Shown in pieces: positions 1 through 8,115 of a DNA stretch of 38,617 nt. How positions within the stretch are numbered: the stretch's first letter is position 1; the number at the start of each line of letters is the position of its first letter. The DNA lies in NCBI RefSeq assembly GCF_002954775.1, contig NZ_PJME01000073.1:1-38617 (forward strand), in the 5' to 3' direction. The stretch is from Streptomyces geranii (GTDB lineage Bacteria > Actinomycetota > Actinomycetes > Streptomycetales > Streptomycetaceae). The notes below the pieces were generated by a model that did no database searches, had not been told where the DNA came from, and saw only the letters and a program-made list of their open reading frames with translations. The translations under genes and the position numbers were made by a program.

Positions 1-82
1 CCGAAGCGGGTTCATCGTTCGACTTGCATGTGTTAAGCACGCCGCCAGCGTTCGTCCTGAGCCAGGATCAAACTCTCCGTGA
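1..82 (-). rRNA. 16S rRNA, 5' end only (truncated by window edge)
   Basis: Read on the minus strand, this is the start of a bacterial 16S rRNA. It contains the universal AGAGTTTGATCCTGGCTCAG primer site (complement of 56-75), followed by the GACGAACGCTGGCGGC helix region and a stretch typical of Streptomyces. The mature 5' end is placed near position 82 by comparison with the usual TCACGGAGAG start. The rest of the gene and the 23S/5S genes lie outside the window to the left. Confidence 0.97.
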
Positions 83-341
83 ATGATTACCCGTAATCGG
101 GTGCACACCACGAGAGCGGAACAGTCAAGCGGAATAAGCCCGACCGTTCACAGCGTCCTCGCTGTGTTTACTGCATCAAAGGAACCTCGACCACCACACA
201 ATGCGGTGGACGGGGTATCAACATATCTGGCGTTGATTTTTGGCACGCTGTTGAGTTCTCAAGGAACGGACGCTTCCTTCGTACTCACCCAAGAGACTCT
301 CTCAGGCTTTCCTCCGGGCAGTTTCCCTTCGGTCTTGCGTT
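83..341 (-). promoter_or_regulatory. rRNA operon leader with conserved antitermination/processing box
   Basis: This is the transcribed spacer between the rRNA promoters and mature 16S. On the minus strand it contains the conserved actinobacterial leader motif TTGAGAACTCAACAGCGTGC (complement of 243-262). This resembles the boxA-like antitermination and processing element of Streptomyces and mycobacterial rRNA leaders. No convincing protein-coding frame is present here. The role is assigned from the conserved motif and its position, not from demonstrated processing. Confidence 0.75.
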
Positions 342-438
342 TCCGACTCTATCAGACCGTTTCCGTATCCGATTTCCTCGGTGCTTTCCAGGTTTCCGCT
401 TTCGCGTTTCCCTTTCCGGCGACTCCGACTTTATCAGA
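342..438 (-). promoter_or_regulatory. tandem rRNA promoter region (two repeated -10-like boxes)
   Basis: A 15-bp element, TCTGATA(G/A)AGTCGGA on the minus strand, occurs at 342-356 and again at 424-438, exactly 82 bp apart. Each copy carries a TANNNT-type -10 (TAGAGT, TAAAGT), as HrdB-type Streptomyces promoters do. No good TTGACA -35 is visible for either copy, which is common for secondary rRNA promoters in the genus. Several tandem promoters are known for Streptomyces rRNA operons. The exact start sites are inferred. Confidence 0.55.
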
Positions 439-526
439 AGTTCTGAGTCGGAATTTCCGTCCCGCTCGGGCTGGTCCCTGGCTCGCAGTTGAGCCGGGTT
501 CCCTCGCTGGCGGAGCCGTAAACGTA

Positions 527-570
527 CTGGAGCGGGGCTCCTCGATGCAAATCGAGGAGCCCCGCTCCAG
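527..570 (-). terminator. perfect 20-bp hairpin downstream of RNase J
   Basis: The two arms (527-546 and 551-570) are perfect reverse complements of 20 bp, separated by a four-base loop. The hairpin lies 21 bp past the RNase J stop codon and upstream of the rRNA promoters. A long run of U is missing, as in many actinobacterial terminators. It probably ends RNase J transcription before it can enter the rRNA promoter region. Confidence 0.85.
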
Positions 571-590
571 GTTGACGCCCTCCGGGCCCG

Positions 591-2276
591 TCAGACCTCC
601 ACGACGACCGGAAGGATCATCGGGCGCCGGCGGTAGGTGTCGGACACCCATTTGCCCAGCGTGCGGCGGATGAGCTGCTGCATCTGGTGGGGCTCGACCA
701 CGCCGTCCTGCGCCGAGCGCTCCAGCACCTCGGCGATCCTCGGCACGACGTCGGTGAAGGCCGAGTCGTCGATGCCCGAGCCGCGCGCCTGGATGTGCGG
801 GCCGCCCGTGATCTTGCCGGTGGACGAGTCCATCACCACGAAGACCGAGATGATGCCCTCGTCGCCGAGGATCCTGCGGTCCTTCAGGGTGGGTTCGCCG
901 ACATCGCCGACCGAGAGGCCGTCGACGTACACGTACCCGGCCTGGACCTTGCCCGAGATCTTCGCCTTGCCCTCGATGAGGTCGACGACCACGCCGTCCT
1001 CGGCGATGACGATCCGGTCGTGCGGGACGCCCGTCATGGCGCCCAGCTCGGCGTTGGCCCGTAGGTGGCGCCATTCGCCGTGTACCGGCATCAGGTTGCG
1101 CGGCTTGCAGATGTTGTAGAAGTACAGCAGCTCGCCGGCAGACGCATGGCCGGAGACGTGCACCTTGGCGTTGCCCTTGTGGACGACCTTCGCGCCCCAG
1201 CGGGTCAGGCCGTTGATCACCCGGTACACCGAGTTCTCGTTGCCGGGGATGAGTGACGAGGCCAGGATCACCGTGTCGCCCTGGACGATACGGATCTGGT
1301 GGTCCCTGTTGGCCATGCGGGACAGCGCGGCCATCGGCTCGCCCTGTGAGCCCGTGCAGACCAGGACGACCTCGTGGTCCGGGAGGTCGTCCAGCGTCTT
1401 GACGTCGACCACCAGGCCCGGGGGGACCTTCAGATAGCCGAGGTCCCGGGCGATGCCCATGTTGCGGACCATGGAGCGGCCGACGAAGGCGACCCTGCGG
1501 CCGTACTCGTGAGCCGCATCCAGGATCTGCTGGATGCGGTGGATGTGGCTGGCGAAGCTGGCCACGATGATCCGCTTGCTGGCGCTCCCGAAGACCTGGC
1601 GTAGCACGTTCGAGATGTCGCGCTCGGGGGCGACGAAGCCCGGGACCTCGGCGTTCGTCGAGTCCGAGAGAAGGAGGTCGATGCCCTCCTCGCTCAGGCG
1701 TGCGAACGCGTGCAGGTCCGTGAGGCGGCCGTCCAGCGGGAGCTGGTCCATCTTGAAGTCGCCCGTGTGGACGACCATTCCCGCAGGCGTGCGGATGGCC
1801 ACGGCCAGCGCGTCCGGGATGGAGTGGTTGACCGCGACGAACTCGCAGTCGAAGGGGCCGATGCGCTCGCGGTTCCCCTCCGTCACCTCAAGGGTGTACG
1901 GGCGGATGCGGTGCTCCTGGAGCTTCGCCTCGATGAACGCGAGGGTCAGCTTGGAGCCGATCAGCGGGATGTCCGGCTTCTCCCGGAGGAGGTAGGGGAC
2001 GGCGCCGATGTGGTCCTCGTGGCCGTGCGTGAGGACGATGCCCTCGATGTCGTCGAGGCGGTCCCGGATGGACGTGAAGTCCGGCAGGATCAGGTCGATG
2101 CCGGGCTGCTCCTCCTCGGGGAAGAGGACGCCGCAGTCGACGATGAGCAGGCGTCCGCCGTACTCGAAGACGGTCATGTTGCGGCCGATCTCACCGAGGC
2201 CGCCCAGGGGGGTGACCCGGAGGCCGCCCTTCGGGAGCTTCGGCGGGGCGCCGAGTTCAGGATGCGGATGACTCAA
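591..2276 (-). CDS. rnj: Ribonuclease J (metallo-beta-lactamase/beta-CASP RNase)
   Basis: This 561-residue protein is a near-complete match to what I know of Streptomyces RNase J, an enzyme with endonuclease and 5'-3' exonuclease activity in rRNA maturation and mRNA decay. The zinc-binding motif HGHEDH (H84, H86, D88, H89) lies in the N-terminal metallo-beta-lactamase domain. The beta-CASP region follows (VASFASHIHRIQQ, VAFVGRSM), then the HVSGHAS motif and a C-terminal domain ending PMILPVVVEV. The start is a TTG at 2276 with GAGGAG about 8 nt upstream. dapA lies upstream on the same strand with a hairpin in the 129-bp gap. The gene runs towards an rRNA operon, which fits its function, although the neighbourhood may be coincidental. 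Confidence 0.95.
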   Translation of the reverse strand: MSHPHPELGAPPKLPKGGLRVTPLGGLGEIGRNMTVFEYGGRLLIVDCGVLFPEEEQPGIDLILPDFTSIRDRLDDIEGIVLTHGHEDHIGAVPYLLREKPDIPLIGSKLTLAFIEAKLQEHRIRPYTLEVTEGNRERIGPFDCEFVAVNHSIPDALAVAIRTPAGMVVHTGDFKMDQLPLDGRLTDLHAFARLSEEGIDLLLSDSTNAEVPGFVAPERDISNVLRQVFGSASKRIIVASFASHIHRIQQILDAAHEYGRRVAFVGRSMVRNMGIARDLGYLKVPPGLVVDVKTLDDLPDHEVVLVCTGSQGEPMAALSRMANRDHQIRIVQGDTVILASSLIPGNENSVYRVINGLTRWGAKVVHKGNAKVHVSGHASAGELLYFYNICKPRNLMPVHGEWRHLRANAELGAMTGVPHDRIVIAEDGVVVDLIEGKAKISGKVQAGYVYVDGLSVGDVGEPTLKDRRILGDEGIISVFVVMDSSTGKITGGPHIQARGSGIDDSAFTDVVPRIAEVLERSAQDGVVEPHQMQQLIRRTLGKWVSDTYRRRPMILPVVVEV

Positions 2277-2294
2277 AAGACTCTCCTCACCACA

Positions 2295-2325
2295 CGCGCC
2301 ACGTACCGGTAAGGCACGTGGCGCG
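2295..2325 (-). terminator. hairpin between dapA and rnj
   Basis: A perfect 10-bp inverted repeat (CGCGCCACGT at 2295-2304 with its complement at 2316-2325) has an 11-nt loop. It lies in the gap after dapA and just before the RNase J ribosome-binding site. It could end dapA transcription or act in the RNase J leader. No U tract is present, so the choice is open. Confidence 0.5.
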
Positions 2326-2405
2326 CATGACGTTCGTGCAAAAGCAGTTGTCGGATGTGGACTGCGGACACAGGTGTCCCGCGTATTCAGTTGTGAAGTC
2401 TGATG

Positions 2406-3305
2406 TCAGAGCTGTACCCCGCCGGCGGCAAGATCGATCTTGAGCTGGGCGATCTCGTCGGCCGACAGCTCGACCATCGGAGCGCGCAGGGGTCCGGCGG
2501 GCAGGCCCTGGAGGGTGAGCGCCGCCTTGGTGGTCATGACGCCCTGGGTGCGGAACATGCCGGTGAAGACCGGGAGCAGCTTCTGGTGGATCTCTATGGC
2601 CTTCTGGACGTCGCCGGAGGTGTACGCCTCGACCAGAGTGCGCAGCTCCGGTGTGACGACGTGGCCGACGACCGATACGAAGCCGACCGCGCCCACGGAC
2701 AGGAGCGGCAGGTTCAGCATGTCGTCGCCGGAGTACCAGGCGAGGCCCGAGCGGGCGATGGCCCAGCTCGCTCGGCCGAGGTCGCCCTTGGCGTCCTTGT
2801 TGGCGACGATCCGGGGGTGCTCGGCGAGCCGGACGATCGTCTCGGTGCTGATCGGGACGCCGCTGCGGCCGGGGATGTCGTACAGCATCACCGGCAGCTC
2901 GGTGGCGTCGGCGATGGTCGTGAAGTGGCGGTACAGGCCCTCCTGCGGGGGCTTGTTGTAGTACGGCGTCACCGTCAGGAGGCCGTGTGCGCCGGTCTTC
3001 TCCGCCGCGCGGGCCAGGTCGACGCTGTGGTGGGTGTCGTTGGTGCCGACGCCCGCGATGATGTGGGCCCGCTCGCCGACCGCCTCCAGTACGGCCCGTA
3101 CGAGATCCGATTTCTCCGCGTCGCTGGTGGTCGGCGACTCGCCGGTGGTGCCGTTGACGACCAGGCCGTCATTGCCTGCGTCCACCAGGTGGGTGGCGAG
3201 CCGCTGTGCGCCGTCGAGGTCGAGCGCGCCGTCCGCCGTGAACGGCGTGACCATGGCGGTGAGGACCCGCCCGAAGGGGGTCTGCGGAGTGGAGGTCGGA
3301 GCCAT
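2406..3305 (-). CDS. dapA: 4-hydroxy-tetrahydrodipicolinate synthase
   Basis: DapA condenses pyruvate with aspartate semialdehyde at the branch point to diaminopimelate and lysine. The 299-residue protein has the family hallmarks: NGTTGE (51-56), VTPYYNKPP (112-120), LYDIPGRSG with the catalytic Tyr (141-149), and IVANKDAKGD with the Schiff-base Lys at about 170. An ATG at 3305 gives MAPTSTPQTP and the usual family length. An upstream in-frame GTG at 3314 would add three residues. No strong Shine-Dalgarno site is seen before either. The pathway partner dapB lies 2.6 kb away on the same strand, with thyX and other genes between, so the two are clustered but not adjacent. A strong hairpin separates dapA from thyX. 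Confidence 0.95.
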   Translation of the reverse strand: MAPTSTPQTPFGRVLTAMVTPFTADGALDLDGAQRLATHLVDAGNDGLVVNGTTGESPTTSDAEKSDLVRAVLEAVGERAHIIAGVGTNDTHHSVDLARAAEKTGAHGLLTVTPYYNKPPQEGLYRHFTTIADATELPVMLYDIPGRSGVPISTETIVRLAEHPRIVANKDAKGDLGRASWAIARSGLAWYSGDDMLNLPLLSVGAVGFVSVVGHVVTPELRTLVEAYTSGDVQKAIEIHQKLLPVFTGMFRTQGVMTTKAALTLQGLPAGPLRAPMVELSADEIAQLKIDLAAGGVQL

Positions 3306-3378
3306 GGGTACCACGCTACTCGCTGCTCAGGGCGCGGTCTGCCCTAGGGGTGCGGGAAAAGTCAGGACAAATACGGAG

Positions 3379-3416
3379 CCCGGCACTGCCTGCTCGGGGG
3401 TTCAAGCAGTGCCGGG
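3379..3416 (-). terminator. hairpin downstream of thyX / upstream of dapA
   Basis: An 11-bp perfect inverted repeat (CCCGGCACTGC at 3379-3389, complement at 3406-3416) has a 16-nt loop, followed on the minus strand by a U-richer stretch. It lies about 110 bp past the thyX stop. The most likely role is a thyX terminator that leaves dapA with its own promoter. Confidence 0.6.
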
Positions 3417-3524
3417 TCCGTTTGATCAGGCTAGATGAACCTCTCGAAATACCGCAATACGGACACTTCGCTCGGCTGATCCGCACATCTGTGCCCGGCG
3501 GTGGAACACGCGCGCGTGTCGGCC

Positions 3525-4265
3525 TTACGGCGCGACCCTGCCGTTCTTGTTGAAGGCCGCGTGGGTCAGCGGCATGAGCCTCGCCCACTCCGCCTCCATC
3601 TTCTCGCCGACCATCTCGATCTCCCGCTGCGGGAACGACGGCACCTTCGCCAGCTCGTGCTGGGTGCGCAGGCCGAGGAAGTGCATCAGGGAGCGCGCGT
3701 TGCAGGTGGCGTACATCGACGAGAACAGGCCGACCGGGAGGACCGCGCGGGCGACCTCGCGGGCGACTCCCTGCGCGAGCATCTCCTGGTAGTTGCGGTA
3801 CGCCTGGCGGTACGCGTCCTCCATGGCGTGCTCGACGAGTTCGTGCTGCTCGGGGGTGCCCTCGACGAACACGTACTTGCCCGGGCGACCCTGCTGGACG
3901 AGCTTGCGCGAGGTGTCCGGCACGTAGAACACCGGCTGCAGCTCGCGGTAGCGGCCGGACTCCTCGTTGTATGACCAGCCCACCCGGTGCCGCATGAACT
4001 CGCGGAAGACGAAGATCGGGGCGCTGATGAAGAACGTCATGGAGTTGTGCTCGAACGGGCTGCCGTGCCGGTCGCGCATCAGGTAGTTGATCAGCCCCGT
4101 CGAACTCTCCGGGTCCTTCGTCAACTCGTCCAGGGACTGCTCCCCGACGGTCGACACACGGGCCGCGAACAGCACATCGGAGTCCGACGCGCTGGACTTG
4201 ACCAGCTCGACGGTCACATCGCTACGCAGGTCGATCTTGAACTCGTCGTCGGGGGTGGGGGTCAC
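3525..4265 (-). CDS. thyX: Flavin-dependent thymidylate synthase ThyX
   Basis: ThyX methylates dUMP to dTMP using methylenetetrahydrofolate, FAD and NADPH. The signature RHR-x7-S-G-R-Y is seen as RHRVGWSYNEESGRY (92-106), next to FFISAPIFVFREFMR. Conserved C-terminal regions NARSLMHFLGLRTQ and QREIE are also present. The start chosen is a GTG at 4265 with GGAAGGA upstream, giving 246 residues, the normal Streptomyces length. An ATG at 4286 or a further upstream start would add a basic tail unlike the family. The gene diverges from the small membrane protein gene at 4460. The 194-bp space between them holds two palindromes. Confidence 0.94.
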   Translation of the reverse strand: MTPTPDDEFKIDLRSDVTVELVKSSASDSDVLFAARVSTVGEQSLDELTKDPESSTGLINYLMRDRHGSPFEHNSMTFFISAPIFVFREFMRHRVGWSYNEESGRYRELQPVFYVPDTSRKLVQQGRPGKYVFVEGTPEQHELVEHAMEDAYRQAYRNYQEMLAQGVAREVARAVLPVGLFSSMYATCNARSLMHFLGLRTQHELAKVPSFPQREIEMVGEKMEAEWARLMPLTHAAFNKNGRVAP

Positions 4266-4340
4266 GATTCGGCGGGTCCTTCCCATCTCGTCACTTGGCG
4301 TCGCCACTCTACGGCCCACCAAACGGGACGATCTTCATCG

Positions 4341-4360
4341 TCACCGAGTTAAGTCGGTGA
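4341..4360. promoter_or_regulatory. 20-bp palindrome (possible operator)
   Basis: TCACCGA and its exact complement TCGGTGA flank the six bases GTTAAG in the divergent region between thyX and the gene at 4460. Size and symmetry fit a dimeric repressor site, but no regulator gene is adjacent. It could also be a short RNA hairpin. Confidence 0.35.
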
Positions 4361-4388
4361 AACCGGGCACCATTTGAGTCGTTCGCTC

Positions 4389-4400
4389 GTCTGTACAGAC
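4389..4400. promoter_or_regulatory. 12-bp perfect palindrome (possible operator)
   Basis: GTCTGTACAGAC is a perfect 12-bp palindrome in the same divergent region, 59 bp upstream of the start codon at 4460. Its position suits control of the plus-strand gene. The function is inferred from symmetry only. Confidence 0.3.
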
Positions 4401-4459
4401 AGCAGCGATCAGTTCGAGACCCAGATCCGCAACCAGATCCGTAAAGGGAGAAGTACCCC

Positions 4460-4699
4460 ATGTTCCGCCGGCGTGAGCCTGTTCCGTTCGCCTTCATCGC
4501 CGAAGCCGAGAAGTTCCGCAGCAATGTCGTTCCCCCACCCCGTGAGCGCTCGTCCGCCGGTGAGATAGCCGGGCGTTGGCTCCTGGGGCTCACCATCGTC
4601 GCCGGGCTCGTGGGCTCGCTGGTCCTCGGTATGCCCGCGCTGTCGGTCGATCAGTCGGCCGGGCACAGTCAGCAGTCCGAGGCGGCCGACAGCCGCTGA
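4460..4699 (+). CDS. Small single-pass membrane protein, unknown function
   Basis: This 79-residue protein has a basic start (MFRRREPVPF), a polar stretch to about residue 35, one hydrophobic segment (about 42-60, WLLGLTIVAGLVGSLVLG), and a short polar, serine- and glutamine-rich tail. The ATG at 4460 is preceded by GGGAG at a good distance (GGGAGAAGTACCCC). Codon use is typical of the genome. I do not recognise a named family. It diverges from thyX and is followed 128 bp later by another membrane protein gene on the same strand. Topology is probably N-in by the positive-inside rule. Confidence 0.75.
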   Translation: MFRRREPVPFAFIAEAEKFRSNVVPPPRERSSAGEIAGRWLLGLTIVAGLVGSLVLGMPALSVDQSAGHSQQSEAADSR

Positions 4700-4827
4700 G
4701 GTCCCGCCGGACTGCGGCCGAATGGCGTGGTCCGGCCCTCCTCGGACCCCCGAGGCTGGTGACCGGGCGGTCGGCTCGATAACCTCACCGGGCACAGCCC
4801 GAGCATGGAATTGAGTGAGGACCAGCC

Positions 4828-5385
4828 GTGCCCCTGCCCTTCCTTACGGCCGACCGCACCTCCGACGAGGCCGCGGCCGGCGTCGCGCTGCCGTTCGACG
4901 ACCGCGACCGCTGGCGGCGCCCGTACCGCCCCGGCCCGTGGCGGGTGGGCGTGGCGGCGCTTCTGCTGCTGCTCGCCTCGTACGTCCTGTTCGCGGCGGT
5001 CATCATCGCGGCCACCGGCGAGTTCTCCGGCGGCGCCGTGTGTCTCGGCATCGCGCTGGGCGTCATCGCCGTAGCCCTGCGGCTGCTGCGCGTCGGCGTG
5101 TGGGTGAGTGCCCATGGACTGCGCCGGGTGGGTTTCCTCGGTACGCGGACGACGCGCTGGGAGAAGGTCGTCGCCGTACGGACGGTGCAGCAGCCGGTGC
5201 GGTGGCTGGGGCTGCCCCGCACTGTGCAGGGGCAGGCACTGCTTCTCGTACGACGGGACCGGGCCGCAGACGATCTGGCGCCGCTGATCACCACGCACAA
5301 CGCGGACTTTGTGGGCCGCATGGAGGCGTTCGACCGGGCGGCGGACAGTGTGGAGGCCTGGGCCGCGGAGTTCGGGCGGGGCTGA
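4828..5385 (+). CDS. PH-domain-type membrane protein, unknown function
   Basis: The protein has 185 residues. After a polar N-terminus with an Asp/Arg-rich stretch, two hydrophobic segments follow (about 40-62 and 68-87). The rest, from about residue 90 (VGVWVSAHGLRRVGFLGTRTTRWEKVVAVRTV), resembles the bacterial PH domain found behind two membrane helices in many actinobacterial proteins. The domain call rests on the W-x-x-V pattern and layout, so it is moderate. The start is a GTG at 4828 with GAGTGAGG upstream. It converges with the TPR-like gene at 5437, with a small hairpin between the two stops. Confidence 0.75.
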   Translation: MPLPFLTADRTSDEAAAGVALPFDDRDRWRRPYRPGPWRVGVAALLLLLASYVLFAAVIIAATGEFSGGAVCLGIALGVIAVALRLLRVGVWVSAHGLRRVGFLGTRTTRWEKVVAVRTVQQPVRWLGLPRTVQGQALLLVRRDRAADDLAPLITTHNADFVGRMEAFDRAADSVEAWAAEFGRG

Positions 5386-5400
5386 GTGCACATCGATGTG

Positions 5401-5420
5401 GCCCCGCGCCTCTTCGGGGC
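5401..5420. terminator. short hairpin between convergent genes
   Basis: GCCCCG (5401-5406) pairs with CGGGGC (5415-5420) around an 8-nt loop in the 51-bp gap between two convergent genes. It could serve both directions. The stem is short and lacks a U tract. Confidence 0.35.
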
Positions 5421-5436
5421 GCCAGCGCCCGGGTGT

Positions 5437-5895
5437 TCAGGCCTGCTGGGCCGGTGACCTGCCGTCGTGCAGGGCGATCGCGCGCTGCATGGCCTTGCGG
5501 GCGCGGGGGGTGTCGCGGGCGTCGTGGTAGGCGACGGCGAGGCGGAACCAGTTGCGCCAGTCGTTCGGGGCCGACTCCGTCTCGGCCTTGCGCCGGGCGA
5601 AGACCTCGTCGGCCGAGTCGCGGTCCACCCGGCCGCTCGGGGTGCGCCTCAACTCGTCGACGGGCAGGCCGCCTTCGGCCTCCAGTTCGGCGGCGAGACG
5701 GTTGGCGCTCCGGACGAACTGGGTGTTCTTCCAGAGGAACCACACACCGATGACCGGCAGGATCAGGACCGCCACGCCGAAGGTGACGGTCAGCAGCGTG
5801 CCGGTCTGTATGAGCATGATCCCGCGGCTGCCGACCAGGACGAAGTAGAAGACCAGGACGGCGGCCGTGAGGGCGTAGGAGAGCTTCGCGCGCAT
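5437..5895 (-). CDS. TPR-like membrane protein
   Basis: This 152-residue protein has two N-terminal hydrophobic segments (about 6-26 and 34-55, the second ending GVWFLWKN). A soluble helical part follows, with a TPR-like motif near the end (NWFRLAVAYHDARDTPRARKAMQRAIAL). It may be an assembly or scaffolding protein, but no function is known to me. The ATG at 5895 has GAGG six nt upstream. The gap to dapB is 37 bp on the same strand, so it is probably the last gene of the pnp-M16-dapB transcript. Confidence 0.8.
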   Translation of the reverse strand: MRAKLSYALTAAVLVFYFVLVGSRGIMLIQTGTLLTVTFGVAVLILPVIGVWFLWKNTQFVRSANRLAAELEAEGGLPVDELRRTPSGRVDRDSADEVFARRKAETESAPNDWRNWFRLAVAYHDARDTPRARKAMQRAIALHDGRSPAQQA

Positions 5896-5932
5896 GATGT
5901 TCCTCAGTCCTCGGTCCTTGATTGCCCGCTCA

Positions 5933-6685
5933 TCAGCCGAGGTCGAGGAAGTTTTCCAGGCCGAAGGTGAGGCCGGGGGTGTCCACGACGCGGCGTACGC
6001 CGAGCAGGATGCCCGGCATGAAGCTGCTGTGGTGGAGCGAGTCGTGGCGGACGGTCAGGGTCTCGCCCTCGCCGCCCAGCAGGACCTCCTGGTGGGCCAG
6101 GAGGCCGCGCAGGCGTACGGAGTGCACGACCACCCCGTCGACGTTCGCGCCCCGGGCGCCGTCCAGGGCCGTGACGGTGGCGTCCGGCGTCGGGGCGGAG
6201 CCCGCCTTGGCCCGGGCCTCGGCGATGAGCTGCGCGGTGCGCGCTGCCGTACCGCTGGGCGCGTCCACCTTGTTCGGGTGGTGCAGCTCGATGACCTCGA
6301 CCGACTCGAAGTAGGGCGCGGCGATCTGCGCGAACTTCATCGTCAGTACGGCCCCGATGGAGAAGTTGGGCGCGATGAGCACGCCCGTCTCCGGGAACTG
6401 GGCCAGCCAGCCGGTGAGCTGCGCGAGGCGGTCATCGGTCCAGCCGGTGGTGCCGACGACCGCGTGGATGCCGTGGCGGACGCAGAAGTCGAGGTTGCCC
6501 ATCACCGAGGCGGGGGTGGTCAGCTCGACCGCGACCTGGGCGCCGGTGTCGGCGAGGGTCTCCAGCTTGTCGCCCCGGCTGAGGGCGGCGACCAGTTCCA
6601 TGTCCTCGGCGGCCTCGACCGCCCGTACCGCCTCGGCACCGATACGGCCGTTGGCGCCGAGGACCGCCACGCGCAGCTTGCTCAT
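5933..6685 (-). CDS. dapB: 4-hydroxy-tetrahydrodipicolinate reductase
   Basis: DapB carries out the NAD(P)H-dependent step after DapA in the diaminopimelate/lysine pathway. The 250-residue protein begins with a Rossmann motif VAVLGANGRIG (6-16). It also has VAVELTTPASV and VGTTGW, and the DapB signature HHPNKVDAPSGTA near residues 134-146. The ATG at 6685 is preceded by AAGGAAG. The gene lies between the M16 peptidase gene (50-bp gap upstream) and the TPR-like gene, all on the same strand, which fits co-transcription. Nothing in the sequence suggests loss of function. Confidence 0.95.
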   Translation of the reverse strand: MSKLRVAVLGANGRIGAEAVRAVEAAEDMELVAALSRGDKLETLADTGAQVAVELTTPASVMGNLDFCVRHGIHAVVGTTGWTDDRLAQLTGWLAQFPETGVLIAPNFSIGAVLTMKFAQIAAPYFESVEVIELHHPNKVDAPSGTAARTAQLIAEARAKAGSAPTPDATVTALDGARGANVDGVVVHSVRLRGLLAHQEVLLGGEGETLTVRHDSLHHSSFMPGILLGVRRVVDTPGLTFGLENFLDLG

Positions 6686-6735
6686 CTTCTTGCTTCCTTA
6701 CCGGACGGATAGCGGGGGTGGAGCCGATACGGCCG

Positions 6736-8115
6736 TCAGGCGACGGCCTCGTGCAGACGTGCGGCCTGTTTGTCCTTGAGCGGGCCGATGACCGCCAGCG
6801 ACGGGCGCTGTCCCAGGATCTCGCGGGCGACCTCACGGACGGCGTCCGGGGTCACCTCGGCGATCCGGGCCAGCATGTCGTCGACGGACATCTGGTCGCC
6901 CCAGCACAGTTCGCTCTTGCCGATACGGTTCATCAGCGCGCCCGTGTCCTCAAGCCCGAGGACCGTCGAGCCGCGCAGCTGGCCGATGGCGCGGCCGATC
7001 TCCTCGTCGGAGAGGCCGTGCTCGGCGACGTGGTCGAGTTCGTCGCGGCAGATCTTCAGCACGTCGTGGACCTGCGAGGGCCGGCAGCCCGCGTACACGC
7101 CGAAGAGGCCGCAGTCGGCGAAGCCGGACGTGTACGAGTACACGCTGTAGGCAAGGCCGCGCTTCTCCCTGACCTCCTGGAAGAGGCGGGACGACATTCC
7201 GCCGCCCAGGGCCGTGTTGAGGACGCCGAGGGCCCAGCGGCGCTCGTCCGTGCGGGCCAGGCCGGGCATGCCGAGGACGACATGGGCCTGCTCGGTCTTG
7301 CGGGCGAGGAGTTCGACCTGGCCGCTCGTCCGGAGGGTGCGGCGGCCGTCGCGCGGGGCGATCGGGACGGCGTCCAGGTGCTTGAGGGCGCCCGCCTTCT
7401 CGAAGGCCGCGCGGACCTGGCGTACGACCTTGTTGTGGTCGATGTTGCCGGCCGCCGCGACGACCAGGTGGGTCGGGTCGTAGTGCTTCTTGTAGAAGCG
7501 GCGGATGCGGTCCGCGGTGAGGGCGTTGACCGTGTCGACCGTGCCGAGGACCGGGCGGCCGAGGGGGGTGTCGCCGAGCATGGTGTGCGCGAACAGGTCG
7601 TGCACGCAGTCGCCCGGGTCGTCCTCCGTCATCGCGATCTCTTCGAGGATGGCGCCGCGCTCGACGTTGACGTCCTCTTCGAGGATCAGGGAGCCCGTGA
7701 GCATGTCGCAGACGACGTCGATGGCCAGCGGGAGGTCGGTGTCGAGCACGCGCGCGTAGTAGCACGTGTACTCCTTCGCCGTGAACGCGTTCATCTCGCC
7801 GCCGACCGCGTCGATCGCCGAGGAGATGTCCAGCGCCGACCTGCGCGTGGTGCCCTTGAAGAGCAGGTGCTCCAGGTAGTGCGTGGCGCCGTTCAGGGCC
7901 GGCGTCTCGTCCCGGGAGCCCACGTGTGCCCAGATGCCGAAGGTCGCGGAACGGACCGAGGGCAGCGTCTCGGTGACGATGCGCAGGCCGCCCGGGAGGG
8001 TGGTCTTGCGGACCGTGCCGATGCCGTTGGTGCCCTTGATCAGGGTTTGGGTACGGGCGACGGCCCGCGCCTCCGAGGAGGTGCGGGCCGTCGCCGTGGA
8101 GCTGCTCGACGTCAC
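6736..8115 (-). CDS. M16-family zinc metallopeptidase
   Basis: This 459-residue protein belongs to the pitrilysin/processing-peptidase family. The inverted zinc motif HxxEH is intact as HYLEH (H79, E82, H83), and the third ligand is provided by E159 in VERGAILEEIAM. The C-terminal half is the second, inactive M16 repeat (GLAYSVYSYTSGFADCGLFGVYAG). The GTG start at 8115 overlaps the pnp stop by four bases (GTGA), indicating translational coupling. A bacterial processing-type peptidase next to pnp is a common arrangement. The substrate is unknown. Confidence 0.93.
   Translation of the reverse strand: MTSSSSTATARTSSEARAVARTQTLIKGTNGIGTVRKTTLPGGLRIVTETLPSVRSATFGIWAHVGSRDETPALNGATHYLEHLLFKGTTRRSALDISSAIDAVGGEMNAFTAKEYTCYYARVLDTDLPLAIDVVCDMLTGSLILEEDVNVERGAILEEIAMTEDDPGDCVHDLFAHTMLGDTPLGRPVLGTVDTVNALTADRIRRFYKKHYDPTHLVVAAAGNIDHNKVVRQVRAAFEKAGALKHLDAVPIAPRDGRRTLRTSGQVELLARKTEQAHVVLGMPGLARTDERRWALGVLNTALGGGMSSRLFQEVREKRGLAYSVYSYTSGFADCGLFGVYAGCRPSQVHDVLKICRDELDHVAEHGLSDEEIGRAIGQLRGSTVLGLEDTGALMNRIGKSELCWGDQMSVDDMLARIAEVTPDAVREVAREILGQRPSLAVIGPLKDKQAARLHEAVA

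Noticed and set aside
83..673. Plus-strand open frame across the rRNA leader
   Set aside because: It covers the rRNA leader, its promoters and the terminator on the opposite strand, and has no recognisable domain.
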